From: Gliomastix tumulicola
Taxonomy: Eukaryota > Ascomycota > Sordariomycetes > Hypocreales > Bionectriaceae
DNA length: 64,000 nucleotides
Reading direction: 5' to 3'
Assembly: GCA_001599755.1 (NCBI GenBank)
Contig: BCHX01000005.1
Location: 2,786,409-2,850,408 of the forward strand
Shown here: positions 1 through 12,359 of the stretch, piece after piece
How the letters are laid out: each line of letters opens with the position of its first letter
Position numbering within the stretch: the first letter of the stretch is position 1
Notes under the pieces: model-generated
The model's input: the letters and a program-made list of their open reading frames with translations, nothing else
What the model was told of the DNA's origin: nothing
Database searches by the model: none
Translations under genes and position numbers: made by a program

Positions 1-665
1 TCATCGTCATTTGTGGCTGTTAGCTTGTACTTCGCGAACTGTGGCGCGTGGCCCATTAAAGATGTGGCTAGTGGGGCCCGCCGCGCGGAACAATGGCCTG
101 GTGGGGTAATAAAGCCCATTCCTGGCCAGCGATGATGATGACAAAGCTGGGGCCAGTACTTTGTAAACGCAGAAGGATACGCTATTTTTGAGGTACCCTT
201 GTTCCAATTTACCTGTGGCCGAGAAGTCCGGCCAAAGCGAAATGACAGCTGCTCGCCGCCAAGCCCAAGTCGTCGGCATGGCCAATACCGTAAGCACCGC
301 AAATCAAATCCCATCCTGGCTGCCTGCGCCGCTCCCCGTCGCCGTCCTCTGAACAACCTCGTGGTTGCCATCTACGCCTTATTCCAGGTCTTCTAGGGAC
401 AGAGCAGGCAGCTTTCCTTCAGGCCCGCATCCCCGAAGAGAAGCGTGAAAGCCGGCAGTATACGCGCGCGCCCGCCGCTGCTACTGCCCATCCGACAGTG
501 ACGATCGCCGCTCTTTGTCGACGCTCCGGCTCCGATGATACATCAACCACGCGCTTCCTGGTGTTCGGCGGCAGATAATCCCAGCCACTCTTCAACCACG
601 CGATCGAATAGAAGCGCCATCGCCGTGTTCACGAACGACGAAATCAGGTAGCCCGCCAACGAGCC
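1..665. other. Upstream region of the NIPA-family gene; no gene seen
   Basis: No open frame here has recognisable protein character. It is probably the promoter and leader of the transporter gene that starts at 666, or the flank of a gene outside the window. Confidence 0.5.
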
Positions 666-2837
666 ATGGTCTCCCTCGAGGCAGTGAGCTTCGGGGCGTC
701 CACGCCGGCTCTGATGGTGTCGGGCAGCATGTCGCTAGTGGCGACGGCCTCCACGACTTCGTTACCACCACCCACAGAGACGCCGGATCCCGGGGAGAAG
801 CTGCAGGAGTGGTCGTCGCTCATCGGCATCGTGACGGCCATCGTCGGGAACGTGCTGATTGCCCTGGCGCTTAACGTCCAGCGATACGCCCACACGAGGT
901 TGCACAAAGAGCGAGCGTCGATTCGGAGGCGAGCTAGAGCAGCGCTGAAGCGAACACAGGCCGGCCAAGGGCAGGCCGGATCGTACGGCGCCGTCGACGA
1001 CCAAGGGCAGCCGACAAACGGGAATGGGAACGGAAACGTGCGCGACGTCGAGGGCGCTCGCGAGTCTGACCCTTTATCCGCCTCCTTCCACTCCAGCGCT
1101 GCGACTGAGGCTGGCGACGACGACGCCGATTCTCTGAAAGCAAACTCGACGACGTATCTCAAATCGCCGTACTGGTGGCTCGGGCAGATCCTCATCACGC
1201 TGGGCGAGATGGGCAACTTCCTGGCTTACGGCTTCGCACCAGCCTCCATCGTTTCGCCGCTCGGCGTCGTCGCCCTCATCTCTAACTGCATCATCGCACC
1301 GCTGATGTTCAACGAGCGCTTCCGCCACCGTGACTTCTGGGGAGTCGTCGTCGCAGTGGCCGGTGTCATTACTGTTGTTCTGAGCGCCAAAACAGAGGAG
1401 GTGAAGCTGAAGCCTGACGACATATGGGGCTCAATCACGACACTGGCATTTGAGATTTATATGCTCGTTACCATTATCCTTATTCTGCTGCTCATGTGGC
1501 TCAGCCCCCGGTTGGGTAAACGCACGATCCTCATTGACCTCAGCCTTGTTGGTCTCTTTGGTAAGTCTGACGCATTGCTCCCAATGACGGCCAAGAAACT
1601 GACATCATCCACAGGTGGTTACACCGTCCTTTCCACAAAGGGCGTCTCCTCCATGCTCTCTTCGACCCTCTGGGGGGCCTTCACAACGCCCGTCACCTAC
1701 GTCCTCATCTTCATCCTCCTCGGGACAGCCATCATGCAGATTCGCTACGTCAACAGGGCTCTACAGCGCTTCGACTCGACGCAGGTCATCCCTATCCAGT
1801 TCGTCATGTTCACGCTGTGCGTGATTCTAGGCAGTGCGATTCTGTACCGCGACTTCGAGAAGACGACGGCTGAGCAAGCGGGCAAGTTCGTGGGTGGTTG
1901 TCTTTTGACGTTCTTTGGTGTCTTCCTCATTACAAGTGGACGGGGACCCAGTAGTATCATCGATGAGGACGAGGACTGCCTCTCAGATACGGATGGGGTT
2001 GAGGAGACCATCGGGTTGCTAGACCAGGAGGGGAATCCCCAGGATCTGTCCGACCAGGAGGACAGCCAAAGCCAGCTGCCTCGGTCCCGCACCTCGAGCA
2101 AGCATTCGGGTCTGAACAACAACAGTGTCGACGACGTAGCTCCTCCTGGAGCTGGAGGCAACGGCGTACCGACGCTTCAGCTCCTTGAGCCGGCCAGCAT
2201 CTCCGCCGAGGACACCCCCCTCACGAACAACCCGTGGGGGACGCCGGCAGCAATCTCGACTCCCCCTCGGGGTCCCAGAAGTAATAGGACACTCTCTGCG
2301 GACACCGTCATGCGAGGCTCGATGGTCATCTCATCGCCAAACCGCTCCAACCCTGCAACCCCGATACGAGAAGGGCAGTCACTCCAGATTGGCTCCCCGC
2401 TCGATCAGCCGGTGACTCCCCAGGCGAGGGCCAACACATTAGGCCACAGTCACCACCACCATAGATCAGGCCCCTTCATCTCGCCGTCACCACTGTCATC
2501 GACCGTGACGACAGTCATGAAGGACGGCTTCCTCCGCGGAGACAAGAAGCCCATCTCCAACAGGCCGTCCATCCGACACATGAGGTCCGTCCTCCGCGCC
2601 AGCCTCTTCTTCAACGAAGAGGAGCACGCCGGTCCGTCGGGCATCAGCGCGGCCGCCATCGCCTCGGACGGCAACTTATTAAGCCAGCAGCAGACCGAGG
2701 CTGCCGCAGAGGATGGGTCCCGGGCGCGGTCTCGTAGTATGAGCGACACGCTTGGCGATTTCTTCAGACCCAAGCGAAACAGGAGGAAAGAGGGCCCCAA
2801 CACGGAGGTCGACGACGACGACGAGGACCAGTCTTGA
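666..2837 (+). CDS. NIPA-type magnesium transporter (DUF803 family)
   Basis: Predicted multi-pass membrane protein of the NIPA/DUF803 family, whose characterised members move Mg2+ across the plasma or endosomal membrane. Exons are 666-1560 and 1615-2837, giving 705 aa. The 54-base intron (gtaagt...acag) is in frame and stop-free, so an unspliced reading also stays open. Splicing restores the family motif GLFGGYTVLSTKG, which is the reason for calling it. A hydrophilic stretch with a polar, Gly/Asn-rich segment separates the first membrane helix (about residues 53-75) from the main helical core, which begins near SPYWWLGQILITLGEMGNFL and runs to about residue 425. The long C-terminal third is Ser/Pro-rich and polar, with a His cluster (HSHHHH) and an acidic end (DDDDED), so it is probably a cytosolic regulatory tail. 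The start ATG has a good context (gagccATGg). Family call is strong; Mg2+ transport is inferred from the family. Confidence 0.9.
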   Translation: MVSLEAVSFGASTPALMVSGSMSLVATASTTSLPPPTETPDPGEKLQEWSSLIGIVTAIVGNVLIALALNVQRYAHTRLHKERASIRRRARAALKRTQAGQGQAGSYGAVDDQGQPTNGNGNGNVRDVEGARESDPLSASFHSSAATEAGDDDADSLKANSTTYLKSPYWWLGQILITLGEMGNFLAYGFAPASIVSPLGVVALISNCIIAPLMFNERFRHRDFWGVVVAVAGVITVVLSAKTEEVKLKPDDIWGSITTLAFEIYMLVTIILILLLMWLSPRLGKRTILIDLSLVGLFGKSDALLPMTAKKLTSSTGGYTVLSTKGVSSMLSSTLWGAFTTPVTYVLIFILLGTAIMQIRYVNRALQRFDSTQVIPIQFVMFTLCVILGSAILYRDFEKTTAEQAGKFVGGCLLTFFGVFLITSGRGPSSIIDEDEDCLSDTDGVEETIGLLDQEGNPQDLSDQEDSQSQLPRSRTSSKHSGLNNNSVDDVAPPGAGGNGVPTLQLLEPASISAEDTPLTNNPWGTPAAISTPPRGPRSNRTLSADTVMRGSMVISSPNRSNPATPIREGQSLQIGSPLDQPVTPQARANTLGHSHHHHRSGPFISPSPLSSTVTTVMKDGFLRGDKKPISNRPSIRHMRSVLRASLFFNEEEHAGPSGISAAAIASDGNLLSQQQTEAAAEDGSRARSRSMSDTLGDFFRPKRNRRKEGPNTEVDDDDEDQS

Positions 2838-5800
2838 CGCTCCCCTAGACTCTAACCTCTTGAGCAAGCGGAGGAGAGTTGTATCTGTTGTCTAAGTACC
2901 CATAGCCGGGCGAGCCGAGTAGGGTATCAGTGCGTTGTGAACCATGGCCAGCGGCGTTTTGTCTGTTCTTCTGCCCTTCTCTCTTTTCATCTTTCCTTTC
3001 CCAAGGGCGGTGCTCGGGATGGGCAGCACATAGCCAGCGTGTTGTGTTTTATATCTCCTGTTAATTACCTGGGTGCGTCTCACCGGGCCCTGTTCGTACA
3101 TAATCTACACTTTCTCTTCTCCTTAAACCGCAATTTTTCTCTTCTTAGAGAGCAGGATACGAAGTTGGAAAACGGGATGGGATGGAAGGTTGAGTGTTCA
3201 TGGAGGACGACGATCAAATTGGTCAATGTAGATACCCTATACCATCTATAATTCTATCATGCCATGTTTGGCATCCCATTTGTTGCGATCGGTCGTGGTC
3301 ATTCGAGAGCATGTTCGGGTTGGGACCGACTGTCTTTAGCCATCTTTCCCTTCTTATAAATGTTCTACACGAGACGGCTTAGCCAGCTGTACGTCTGCGA
3401 AGGGAAAGCATGCTCGCTATCGCAAACTGCTTTCGACATCACGAACGTTCGTCACCCATTTACTCTCAATCGCAAGACTCTGTTCGGCTGTTCCGTCGGA
3501 CCCCCAGCCTTTCATGCCATACTTTCCAGTAGTTTCTGTGACATCTTACACACCGAGACATCAACAGCAGGCCAGGGAACGAGCCTTAAGCGAGCACGCT
3601 GAACAACGAGGTATCGTAACACGATCCATTGCCCCGGCCATAGGGTAGTAGCAGGAGAGGAGTCGAGATATCCCACCAGGCAAGGTCTCGATCCTGGCGC
3701 ACACCCGCGAGGACGCGCGCGCGTTCCCGCTGTCAAACGCGGTCCTTTGACTCCTTCAATTTCTTGACTTCACACCCGGTCGTCCGTGGCCACGGACGTG
3801 ATGTCATGCAGAGATCTGGCTTCACGGCTCTTCTACTAAGCCATGTCGAACTCGGACCATGTCGACCCCAGAGAGTATTATGAATCTGACATGAACAGTA
3901 GATGAAATCCGATCAAACCAGGAAGGAGCCGGACGGCGCCGATGAAGACATGCTCGTCACGCTCGTCATGCTTGGTTCGTGGGCTAATTAGTGGCCAGAG
4001 ACTGGTATTTTTGGTCCATATGAGGATCGCCACCGTGGTCGTCCTCAGCCGTGTCTGTGGGGGAGCAAAAGAGATGAGAGATGGACCACAGAATCCTGCA
4101 CTCTGGTTCATGGTGCTGGCCCTGCAGGCGAGTGGCCCGCGTTTCGATTCCATCTCAAGTCCTACCAATGCTGGCCCATCGCGATGCGTGCCTAGAAGGG
4201 GCGGCTGGCCGCACGAAATGCGGCCAAAGCGACATCCAGCATATCCGTAGATCTACGCGAAACGGAAGGAAGTCGCAGCAAGGTCCCCTGCACCAATATA
4301 TGCAAGTCAATAGATTGACCTCATCACAGCCCTGCTCGCACCGTCTACGGCAGGAGATTATTGTACGTTGGACATGGCAAATCCATGTGAAATTGTTGAC
4401 ATCGGCTGGAGAGATTCATGCCTTGGTGGGCTGTCTGTTGGCTCGCAAGCATACGCTACTTTGGTTGATTATGCAACCTGTCCAAAAGTATTTCTGCCGA
4501 CGGGGAACAATGACAGAATGCTGCATATAGGCTAGTGCACCGGGCACGATGAGCCATGGTGGTGTGGGTGGTATTTTGCCGTCAGCCTGCATAGATTGGT
4601 AGCATTGGGAATGGATATTCAGCCCAGGTGTCAAGAGAGAATGCGAATGGAACACTCCACATGCCGCAGAAAGCTCAAGCTTGTCTGTTGCCTCTCCCCA
4701 GGACGAAAAACGCCGACGAAGGTCCAATTGGCCACAGACAGTTGAGATCCTGGACAACGTAGAATCACCGCTGGCGAGGACGCAATCTGGATCTCGTCAA
4801 ACGAGGGGCATCTGCAGCACACTGGTCCTGTCCCGCAGTTCTCAAAACCAAGGATCGAGGAACTTTGTCCAGGCTGTCGCTGCTGGACATCGCCGTTGGA
4901 GACCGTTGGACGGAGGGGTGGTCCGACCAACCTCGCGAGGCCGTTTCAAAACTGCGAGAGCCGGAGGAGAGAGAAAAAAAACCCCCCTAGATATGGCCGA
5001 AAACTGGTGTTGGATTCGCCATCTCGAAGGAGGGCCTGCGACCGACTCCCTGGGCGGAAAAGACCGCTATCAGTGGGGGGTGGAGGGAAATGTTCTCAAC
5101 CTGCAGCCTTGCTGGAGCACCATCAGCAGCCAAGCCGTCTTTTTATGCCGCCTTTTCGCTTGGGACGGACGGATACGTCTGGGGATGCAGGGACCGAGCC
5201 TGGGACCGAACTTGGGGCCGATGATGTTACAACGTTGAATGCAACCCGTATCCATGGCATTTTGCTGCGTTGTGCATCTTGAGGAGAGGAAGTAGCACGG
5301 GCAGACATGCTCAGTAGCGTACTATAGCTAGCATCCAGCGTTGCTGCCGTCTGTCGAACAGATCATCAACCTCCCTCGATCCGACACCTCGGTCTCCTCT
5401 TGGTACAATCTCAGATGGAGCACGCATGCACGTACCTGCAAGTTCCAAGCAAGCCTTTCCCCACCATTCCCCTAATGCACGAAGCTGTGCCTAAGCATGC
5501 ACCCGTCGCCTGAGATGCAGCTTAGGGCACTGGAATCACACCGACTTCTGATTTTGCAGGCAACGCCCCCTCCCCAAAAGACCAAAGACCTTGATGTCTG
5601 CGGGCAACTCGCCAATCAGTCGGATCCGCGAAGGCCCGCGCGAGGGGTCTATGGAATCGGGCGCGCTGGAGCATTCGAGTAGTCGTTGCATTGATGTCCA
5701 GTAGTGCTCACCCTGCATGAAGGACGGGTCGAGGGCTCGTGTTCCAGCCAGTGTCAGACGAGTCGAGGGATTGATCAACACGCGTCAATGGAAGAGCGAA

Positions 5801-8800
5801 GGCCGGGCCGTCTCGCGGGATGGTGTTAGTTGGTTTGCTTGGGTATAGCAGGACACAGGGACGCATTGCAGGCTCTAGCACCCTGATAATAGTACGGAAC
5901 AGAGGGACGGGAAGTAGCTGGTTCCTGCCTTCCCGCCCATGACAGGAACTCGGCCCAACTTTCCAGAAGCCGTGCTGTGCCTTTCAACGCCAACCACACT
6001 GAAAGTGGCGAGGAAGGTGGCGTGTTCCTTCGCCTGGCAGGTCATCACTGCCCTGTCCAGCCTGTGCTACTGTCTCAGTCGTTCCTGCATTGCCTGATGG
6101 CTCCGTCGGTTAAGTCTCGGTGCTTCTGGTGGCGCAACACGGCACGGCTGTAGGGATGGGTTGTTCCTTCCAGTCTTCCTGCTGGACCTACTGCAAGAAG
6201 CAGGTGCGTCCTAGATGCATTCGCTTCGTCCGTTCCCTTGGTGTCGGCGGGAGAGCACGAGGAAGGCATGCGTAAGGCCCACGTGTCGTTTCCCACAGCG
6301 TGGCTCAGGAAGATCTTTCACAGCGTCTTACATTACCCAACCTTACCTTGCCTTCGTACCTGACTAGCATCTCGTACCTGCGCGTCCGATCACAAAAAAT
6401 CGGTGAGTTTCGGAGCAAGGCCTACCCCAGGAACGGACCAAGTCATGATATCAGCCAAAACGACGTGTCAGCCAGGGACATCCCTCCCGACCGCCCAGAT
6501 GGGTGCGTGTAATATCGATTGCCATATTACCATCACCACTACATCCACCATTAGAGAGACACCGGTCTGGCGACAACTATGGGTATCCTTTACTCGCATG
6601 CTCAAAGTACTCGGACTCCGGACGTGTGTCCCAGAATCGACCGGCCCTGACGAGTTCGGCGCTCTCAAACCCCAGTAGAGTCGCGTCGGAGAGGGTTTCC
6701 CCTTACGTAGGTTGTTTCTGCGACAGCGCAGGACGACTCTCCGACTGCACTGACAGGCTCGCAAGACTGTTGAAAACTAGCTTTCCGACAGCCACCAGAG
6801 AGACCAATGGCCGAACGTTTCATTAGAACTCTTGACTCCCTGGGGTCGCGGGACTGGGGAAGAGAGGTGACCATGGCGAGTGTACGAGGGTACGGAGTAC
6901 GACGACGCAAGCTATGTGTGTACCTCACTGTGAGGTTGGGTGTGGCACGCCATAATAACCCCTGTCCCTGGGCCAGGGGCCGACCTGGATTGAAGATGAC
7001 ATCCCTGTTTTTTACCCCTGGCTCCGTGCCACGGTGCATGATACGCGACCCCCCGGTCCCGACCTAACCTGAGAGCTTTGTCTCCTCGGCCTCACACACT
7101 GCGCTAACCCTATTAGCTCTTGGTGAACTGGAGTGACTTCGGAAGCTGCAAGACGACTCGTACTTGTGCATACGAGCTGTATTTCTACCAACGAAAGATG
7201 CAGATATGCCCGACCTGCAGACGGAGTCACATTTTTCAGGAGGTTATCACATCCCGGGCGTTACTGAAAAGCCCTTGAGACTACTGGGCATAGGAAAGAT
7301 TCGGGACTGAGAGCACTCGCACTGTGCAGGACCGTCTCCTGCGCCTCCCGGTTTGTCTGCTCTTGGAACCGTTTCCACCAACACCCTCGTTCCGGCATCA
7401 TGGAAATGCCACGCTGCTAGCCCTGTTGATCAAGGCCAAGGTCACACCCCAGCGGAGGGTTACATGGTGCAAGGCAACAGTGTTTCTTTCGCCCGCGGGT
7501 TGGAAGCTCCATTGACACGAAGGAGGCACTCGTGTGATGATGTTAGTCCAAACGCAATGAGAGTCTAACCGAGCAGGAAAGGATTGCAGATTCTGCATTC
7601 CCACCGACACGACCGAATTGATAATGGTGAATCAGTCTTCACCTCACCACACGGTCATCCTGCGCTCGCTCTGTCCCGTTCGTTGGTCCATGCCGCTGGA
7701 GTGTGCCGCTGTGGGGACGCGAAATTCCGACGGCTTCTAGGATGGAAGGTTCGCTCATCGGCCAATTGCTGGGTGCATCTAAGACCTTCATGGCATCTTG
7801 CAATTGATCGACACACGGAATAACTCTCCAAGAGGCTTTGTTTGATGTCGCCTTGTCCTTTATTGCTTACTTTCCGAACGGGTCGGCGAGGTCGTCGGCA
7901 CATGCCCGAATAGTGAGGCTGGCCGTTGATCTACTGCCTCACCAGCAGGCTGTCTCTCTGTTGCGACGGTCGACTTATCCACGAGCAGCTCAATCCGGCT
8001 TACGGGAAGGGTCTATGTGCGATCGACGGTGTGCGACGCATCTGTTCTTTGGCTTTCACCATCATCGTGACCCTAGATCTTGGGGCGTGGGGGTTAAGAA
8101 CCGAAAATCCTTTGACCACCCGCGAGGTCCGCGACGCCTCCTCTTCTCGCAGTGCTTCCTACTATGGTGCTCTTATCTCGACAATCTTCTTTGAGGGCTG
8201 TCTGAGAAGATCAGACAAGCAACACACCTTCTGGCCAACCTGGGAAAGGAGACCGAGGAGACATGACATTGTAGGCCTGCCTCGTATCTCACATCAAGCC
8301 CCGAACGGAGCGATATCGAGACTGGAAGTACGACCGATGCCTCGCTTGGGGAAAACCCTCAGTGACACAGCGATACGGTGGATGATTTTCTGATTATCGT
8401 GAAACTCTCGAGGGCGGCGGGGTCCGTAAGAAGGGCACATTCACTGCCGGTATTATGGGAGATCATCGGCAGGGGCCAGTTGGTGGTCTCCAGGCCGGGG
8501 CTTGTTCTCAGCGACAGGGCACGCAAGGCACTACTGGAGGACCACCTTGACGAAGCTTCAAACCATCGCTACTACTGCCAGGAGTTGCATCTCGACTATC
8601 GCGGGAGACAGAGTATTCGAGGAGGAGTCTCAAGGACTCACGCTTCCCTCGAGTAGAAAGCCGTGGGGTGGAATTCTGTCATTCCCTCATCAGGACTGGC
8701 GTTACGGTCCCGGCAAGGTTGCCTCACTAGGATATGTGGTGTTTCCTGGCGTCTCCTAGTGGGGGCTAGCAGCTGTCGAGGCCTGACTAGGGACATTGAA

Positions 8801-11051
8801 TCTCGGCTGAAGATTCAGCTTCTGCTCCTCCGGGTCTCTTCTCGACGCCCTCGCTAGCCTCCTCGTTTCTTCGTTTCTACGGCATGTTGTTATTGCTAGC
8901 TTCACATTAGTCCGTTTCACACGCACTCGTCATCACAACATGATACCTGCGGATGCTCGGTGTCACACTGCATTTCGGTCCAATGATGCGCCTGGTGAGT
9001 GATACCCAGGCGGTCGTAGGGCAGAGCGATGAGACAGACCTCGACAGTGCACGCGGGAGATGAAATGGGTCTTCGAAGACTGCATGAGGATGTCATCGAG
9101 TCCATAACTGACGTGGACGGTTCCATGACAAGGTCACGATACGTACCATGTACGACCACCGCCTCGGATTGCCATTATCGCATCTCACTGGTGTTCGATC
9201 TAGTAAGCATGTGAACATAATAGTGCTTCGCCTCGCATTTGCCCTTGTCGTCTCGGGGAGGCAGCATGCAGGCCTGACCCCTTGACAACATTTTGTCGGT
9301 GAAGGTTTCGAAAATCTTTACGGAGTTCGGTTTTTTTCTCGTTTTTTCCAATGGCCGTCGATCAAAAAGCCATCCGTGTCTTAGCCTGCATTGGTGTGCA
9401 TGCAGCGCACAGACATGTGCGGATGGCTGGACGGGAGAACAAGGAGTGACGATGTACCTTCCTGCATATTCCATCACATGTGGGCTACCTGGGAGAAGGA
9501 GAAAAAAAAGGCTTGGGTTTCGTGCCTAGGCTTTTCTCCCATCTGTGTCTGTTTGAGACAAGACATATCGGGAATGTCTGAGTCAAAACGTGGCTCAAAG
9601 ATCCGCATCAACGCTTTGTCTCTCTTTTGAGGGGGGGATTGCGACGAGATGCCGGCTTCCAACCCCTCACGGACAACGGTAACGGCAAGGGGATGTAATA
9701 AGCGACGTTGCGGAGTAGCAATGCTACGACTATGTTACTCCTATGGCTCTAGGATGTGTCATTGCTGCCCAGCAGAGGTGAGGAGTGAGAAAGTGAGGAG
9801 AAGGGGAAAAAAAAGGTGACCCAAGCCAACGGGGCGGGTTCCTTGGCCTAGGTGCTAGTAAGCAGTCCCCTCCGACTCCCCCTTTTTGCTTGGGCTAAAG
9901 AGCACCAGAAGATGGGCCTGTGGGCGTTGCACAGCATGATGGGGACGCGTATTTTTCAATAAGCGCACTGATCCGTTGGGTCGTAAAAGGTCCAGCGATC
10001 TAAAGTGCCTGTGGAGCAAGGGACTTCCAAGGCGTCCAAGTACCTGAGGCCCGGGAGCTCCTGGACATATGTATGCGTACGAATCAATGAAGCGATTATT
10101 CGTGCTGGGAGCCCATGGCCCTATCCTTGGAACTATTGGATTATCATTTATTGGCGGCAGACCGGATGGCATCCGCTGCGCTGCCCGATCGGAGCTGGTG
10201 CCTGTCGTTACTCGTACAAGTGTTGCGAAGCTGGGGATTGGTGGCCTCGAGGGGCTTGGGCCTCCATGCACCGTGGCCTGGAAAGCTCGTAAAACCAACA
10301 ATGGGGAAGCATTGCAGCTTGTCCGACCACTGCAACCATCCAACCATTGCTCGGTACCGTCATAGAACGCGCCGAGGCCCGGGTAAAAAGTCTTGTGAAG
10401 GTGTGACAGGCGCCTCTCGACCCCCCTCTCCTCTTAGCCCGGGACAGACACACACCACACCATTTGCCGGTTTGATCTGTGCTTTCGTTGACGTTTCGGA
10501 ACATTCGCGAAACAACCCGGTGAGCCTCGTCGCAAGACGGACGTGACAGAAGAATACCTTGAACAGTCTGCCGAGGAGCTAGAACACCGGGTGTCATGGC
10601 TAGAGGGCGTTAGCTGGGCGCAATGTCTCAGCCTGAGACCTGGCCTGGCGCGGGGAGCGTCGGCCGCCAACCAGCTGCTAGCATTCACGACAAGGTAGGG
10701 TCTCTTACCCACATGCAGTGAGGGCAAACCAACCAAAATACCACCCAAGCGACCCTTCAGAGTGCCAATGGCAGATGGTTCGGCGCCGAAAGCCTCGAGA
10801 TAAAGCTCTTCTGTTGGTGTGGTGGTGATGGTAACGGGGACTGGGTAAGGTACCCACGCATCATGTACTGCCACGTCTTGCACCGGCTGTAACACGACGC
10901 CGACGTAAATTTCCAGGAGGGCGGCAGCTGATGCAAGAATAGAAACCGATCTCGCCCATGATTCGTGCAGATTCAGCGCCGAATCAGAGGAGATGAAGTC
11001 ACCGCATGGTTGCCGTGCATCTCTTCACCCGGTCCGTTTCGAGTCTGTGCG

Positions 11052-11070
11052 GGTGTGTGCGCGCGCGCGT
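11052..11070. repeat. (GT)n-(GC)n alternating purine-pyrimidine tract
   Basis: Runs gtgtgtgcgcgcgcgcgtg, fully alternating purine-pyrimidine, of the type that can adopt left-handed DNA. It lies in the gene-free region. Confidence 0.85.
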
Positions 11071-11090
11071 GGAATGACGATGGATGGGCA

Positions 11091-11106
11091 GGATGGATGG
11101 ATGGAT
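11091..11106 (+). repeat. (GGAT)4 microsatellite
   Basis: Four tandem GGAT tetramers, directly visible. Confidence 0.85.
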
Positions 11107-11705
11107 AACGGAGCATCCGTCCGTTCATTCCCTGCACTTACTCTGGGAGACAGCTCCATCCGCCGTTGCCACCCTCTCGATGCTTGTCGATGCTCGATGA
11201 GAAGAGGGGACGAGTCTTCGTAAGACGGCAGTTGGGGAATGAGGCGGGCTGGGGGATCCATTGGATGTGCTCACGATACCACATCGCGATCATAGTGTGT
11301 GTGTTGATTGCCCACGAAGTGTTCTTAGCAGAGGCGATCAGCAAGCACCAGATGGAATGGAATGAATCCTTTTCCAACGGCGCTACCTTAGCGAAGTCGA
11401 AGGGCGGGCACGTTTCGGGCACGTTTTTGAGATTGGATATGGGAACATTTCTATTAGAACTTGGTGCTAACCGTTGACGGTAGCTTGAATAGGAAATTGA
11501 AAATGGTCTTGGGAGCGAGCTGTTTGATTTACGGTGGCCATTTCAATCTTCCAGTTCCATCGAATTCGACGGTGGGCAAGGGGGAAAGAACGACTGGGAC
11601 GGTTCGGAGGCCGAGGGCTGGCTGGGCTGGGGAGAGCAGAGCAGGAAGGAGCTCGTATGGCGGCAGCCGCGTTCCTGGAACTTCCTGCCCGTGTTCTGTT
11701 GTGTG

Positions 11706-11722
11706 GTCCGCACCGTGCGGAC
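11706..11722. promoter_or_regulatory. Perfect 17-bp palindrome, first of a pair
   Basis: GTCCGCACCGTGCGGAC has two perfect 8-base arms around one central base. It contains CCG-N7-CGG, an inverted-triplet layout like the sites of fungal Zn2Cys6 regulators. It lies about 1.2 kb upstream of the CRIB-motif gene and 23 bp before a second palindrome that shares the core CACCGTGC. A binding-site role is inference. Confidence 0.45.
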
Positions 11723-11745
11723 GGTGGCATTGTACACAAGTGCTA

Positions 11746-11762
11746 CACCGTGCTGCACGGTG
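11746..11762. promoter_or_regulatory. Perfect 17-bp palindrome, second of a pair
   Basis: CACCGTGCTGCACGGTG has 8-base perfect arms around one base. It repeats the CACCGTGC half-site of the palindrome at 11706-11722; centre-to-centre distance is 40 bp. Regulatory function is inferred only from symmetry and pairing. Confidence 0.45.
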
Positions 11763-12066
11763 AGGCAGGTACATTTTTGCTGCCGTCCTCTGTTGGTGCA
11801 TGATTTTATCCGTATCCCGATGCGCCTCTTCCAACGCAACGCACGCCGGCCCCAGATCCCTGCTCTGTGTTCCTGGGCTAGCAGCGGGCTTTCTGCACCA
11901 TCCTTGACCCATCCTGGACTCATCCACAGCGACCCGCTGCAGCTACATTTGCTACCCAAATCCGTTCTAGCGGACGAGGCGGGCCTCTCTCTCTCTCGAA
12001 AATTGCTTCACATCCAAGTTGGTTCCAAGCCGCCAGGGGGGNTGTCGTCCGTGTCGACAATACTAG

Positions 12067-12125
12067 GTAAGGGTACGACCAACCCTGGGAGGGCTGAGGG
12101 GGGGACTAAGCTTGTATCCCTACAG
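12067..12125 (+). other. Candidate intron in an untranslated leader
   Basis: Donor gtaagg, an internal gactaag branch-like site and acceptor tacag are spaced as in a typical 59-base fungal intron, in the plus orientation, about 0.8 kb upstream of the CRIB-motif ATG. No protein frame continues convincingly across it, so if real it is most likely a 5' UTR or non-coding RNA intron. Confidence 0.3.
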
Positions 12126-12359
12126 GTACCAACCAGCCTGTCCTACGCAGGCCTCTACCTCTGGTGGTACCTCCGGTCCCTCTGCAGACTCTAGCACATC
12201 CTCTGCGGGCATCTGCACCATGCCCTGGCTCGGCCCCCATCGACACGCTCGCGCGATGGTAGAGAGAGAGGAGGGAGCGAGAGGAGGAGAGTCCCGTCAC
12301 CAAGGAGCAGCATCTTCTTCGCCCGAGCTCTTCCAAGGCCTCCCCACAGCCCACCCGGC

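Larger units (their letters stand above)
2838..12066. other. Long gene-free stretch
   Basis: About 9 kb without a supportable protein gene. Open frames of up to about 185 codons occur on both strands, but none shows a recognisable motif, splice-consistent extension or protein-like composition. The first few hundred bases are probably the 3' UTR of the NIPA gene. The rest may be regulatory sequence for the CRIB-motif gene at 12928, a non-coding RNA, or decayed sequence. No transposon ends, long terminal repeats, tRNA or rRNA were recognised. Confidence 0.55.

Noticed and set aside
4681..5238. 185-codon open frame in the gene-free region
   Set aside because: No family motif, composition like random GC-rich sequence, and several overlapping frames on both strands are equally open.
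6966..6978. Short palindrome CCCTGGGCCAGGG
   Set aside because: A 13-base symmetric site of this composition is expected by chance and has no partner nearby.
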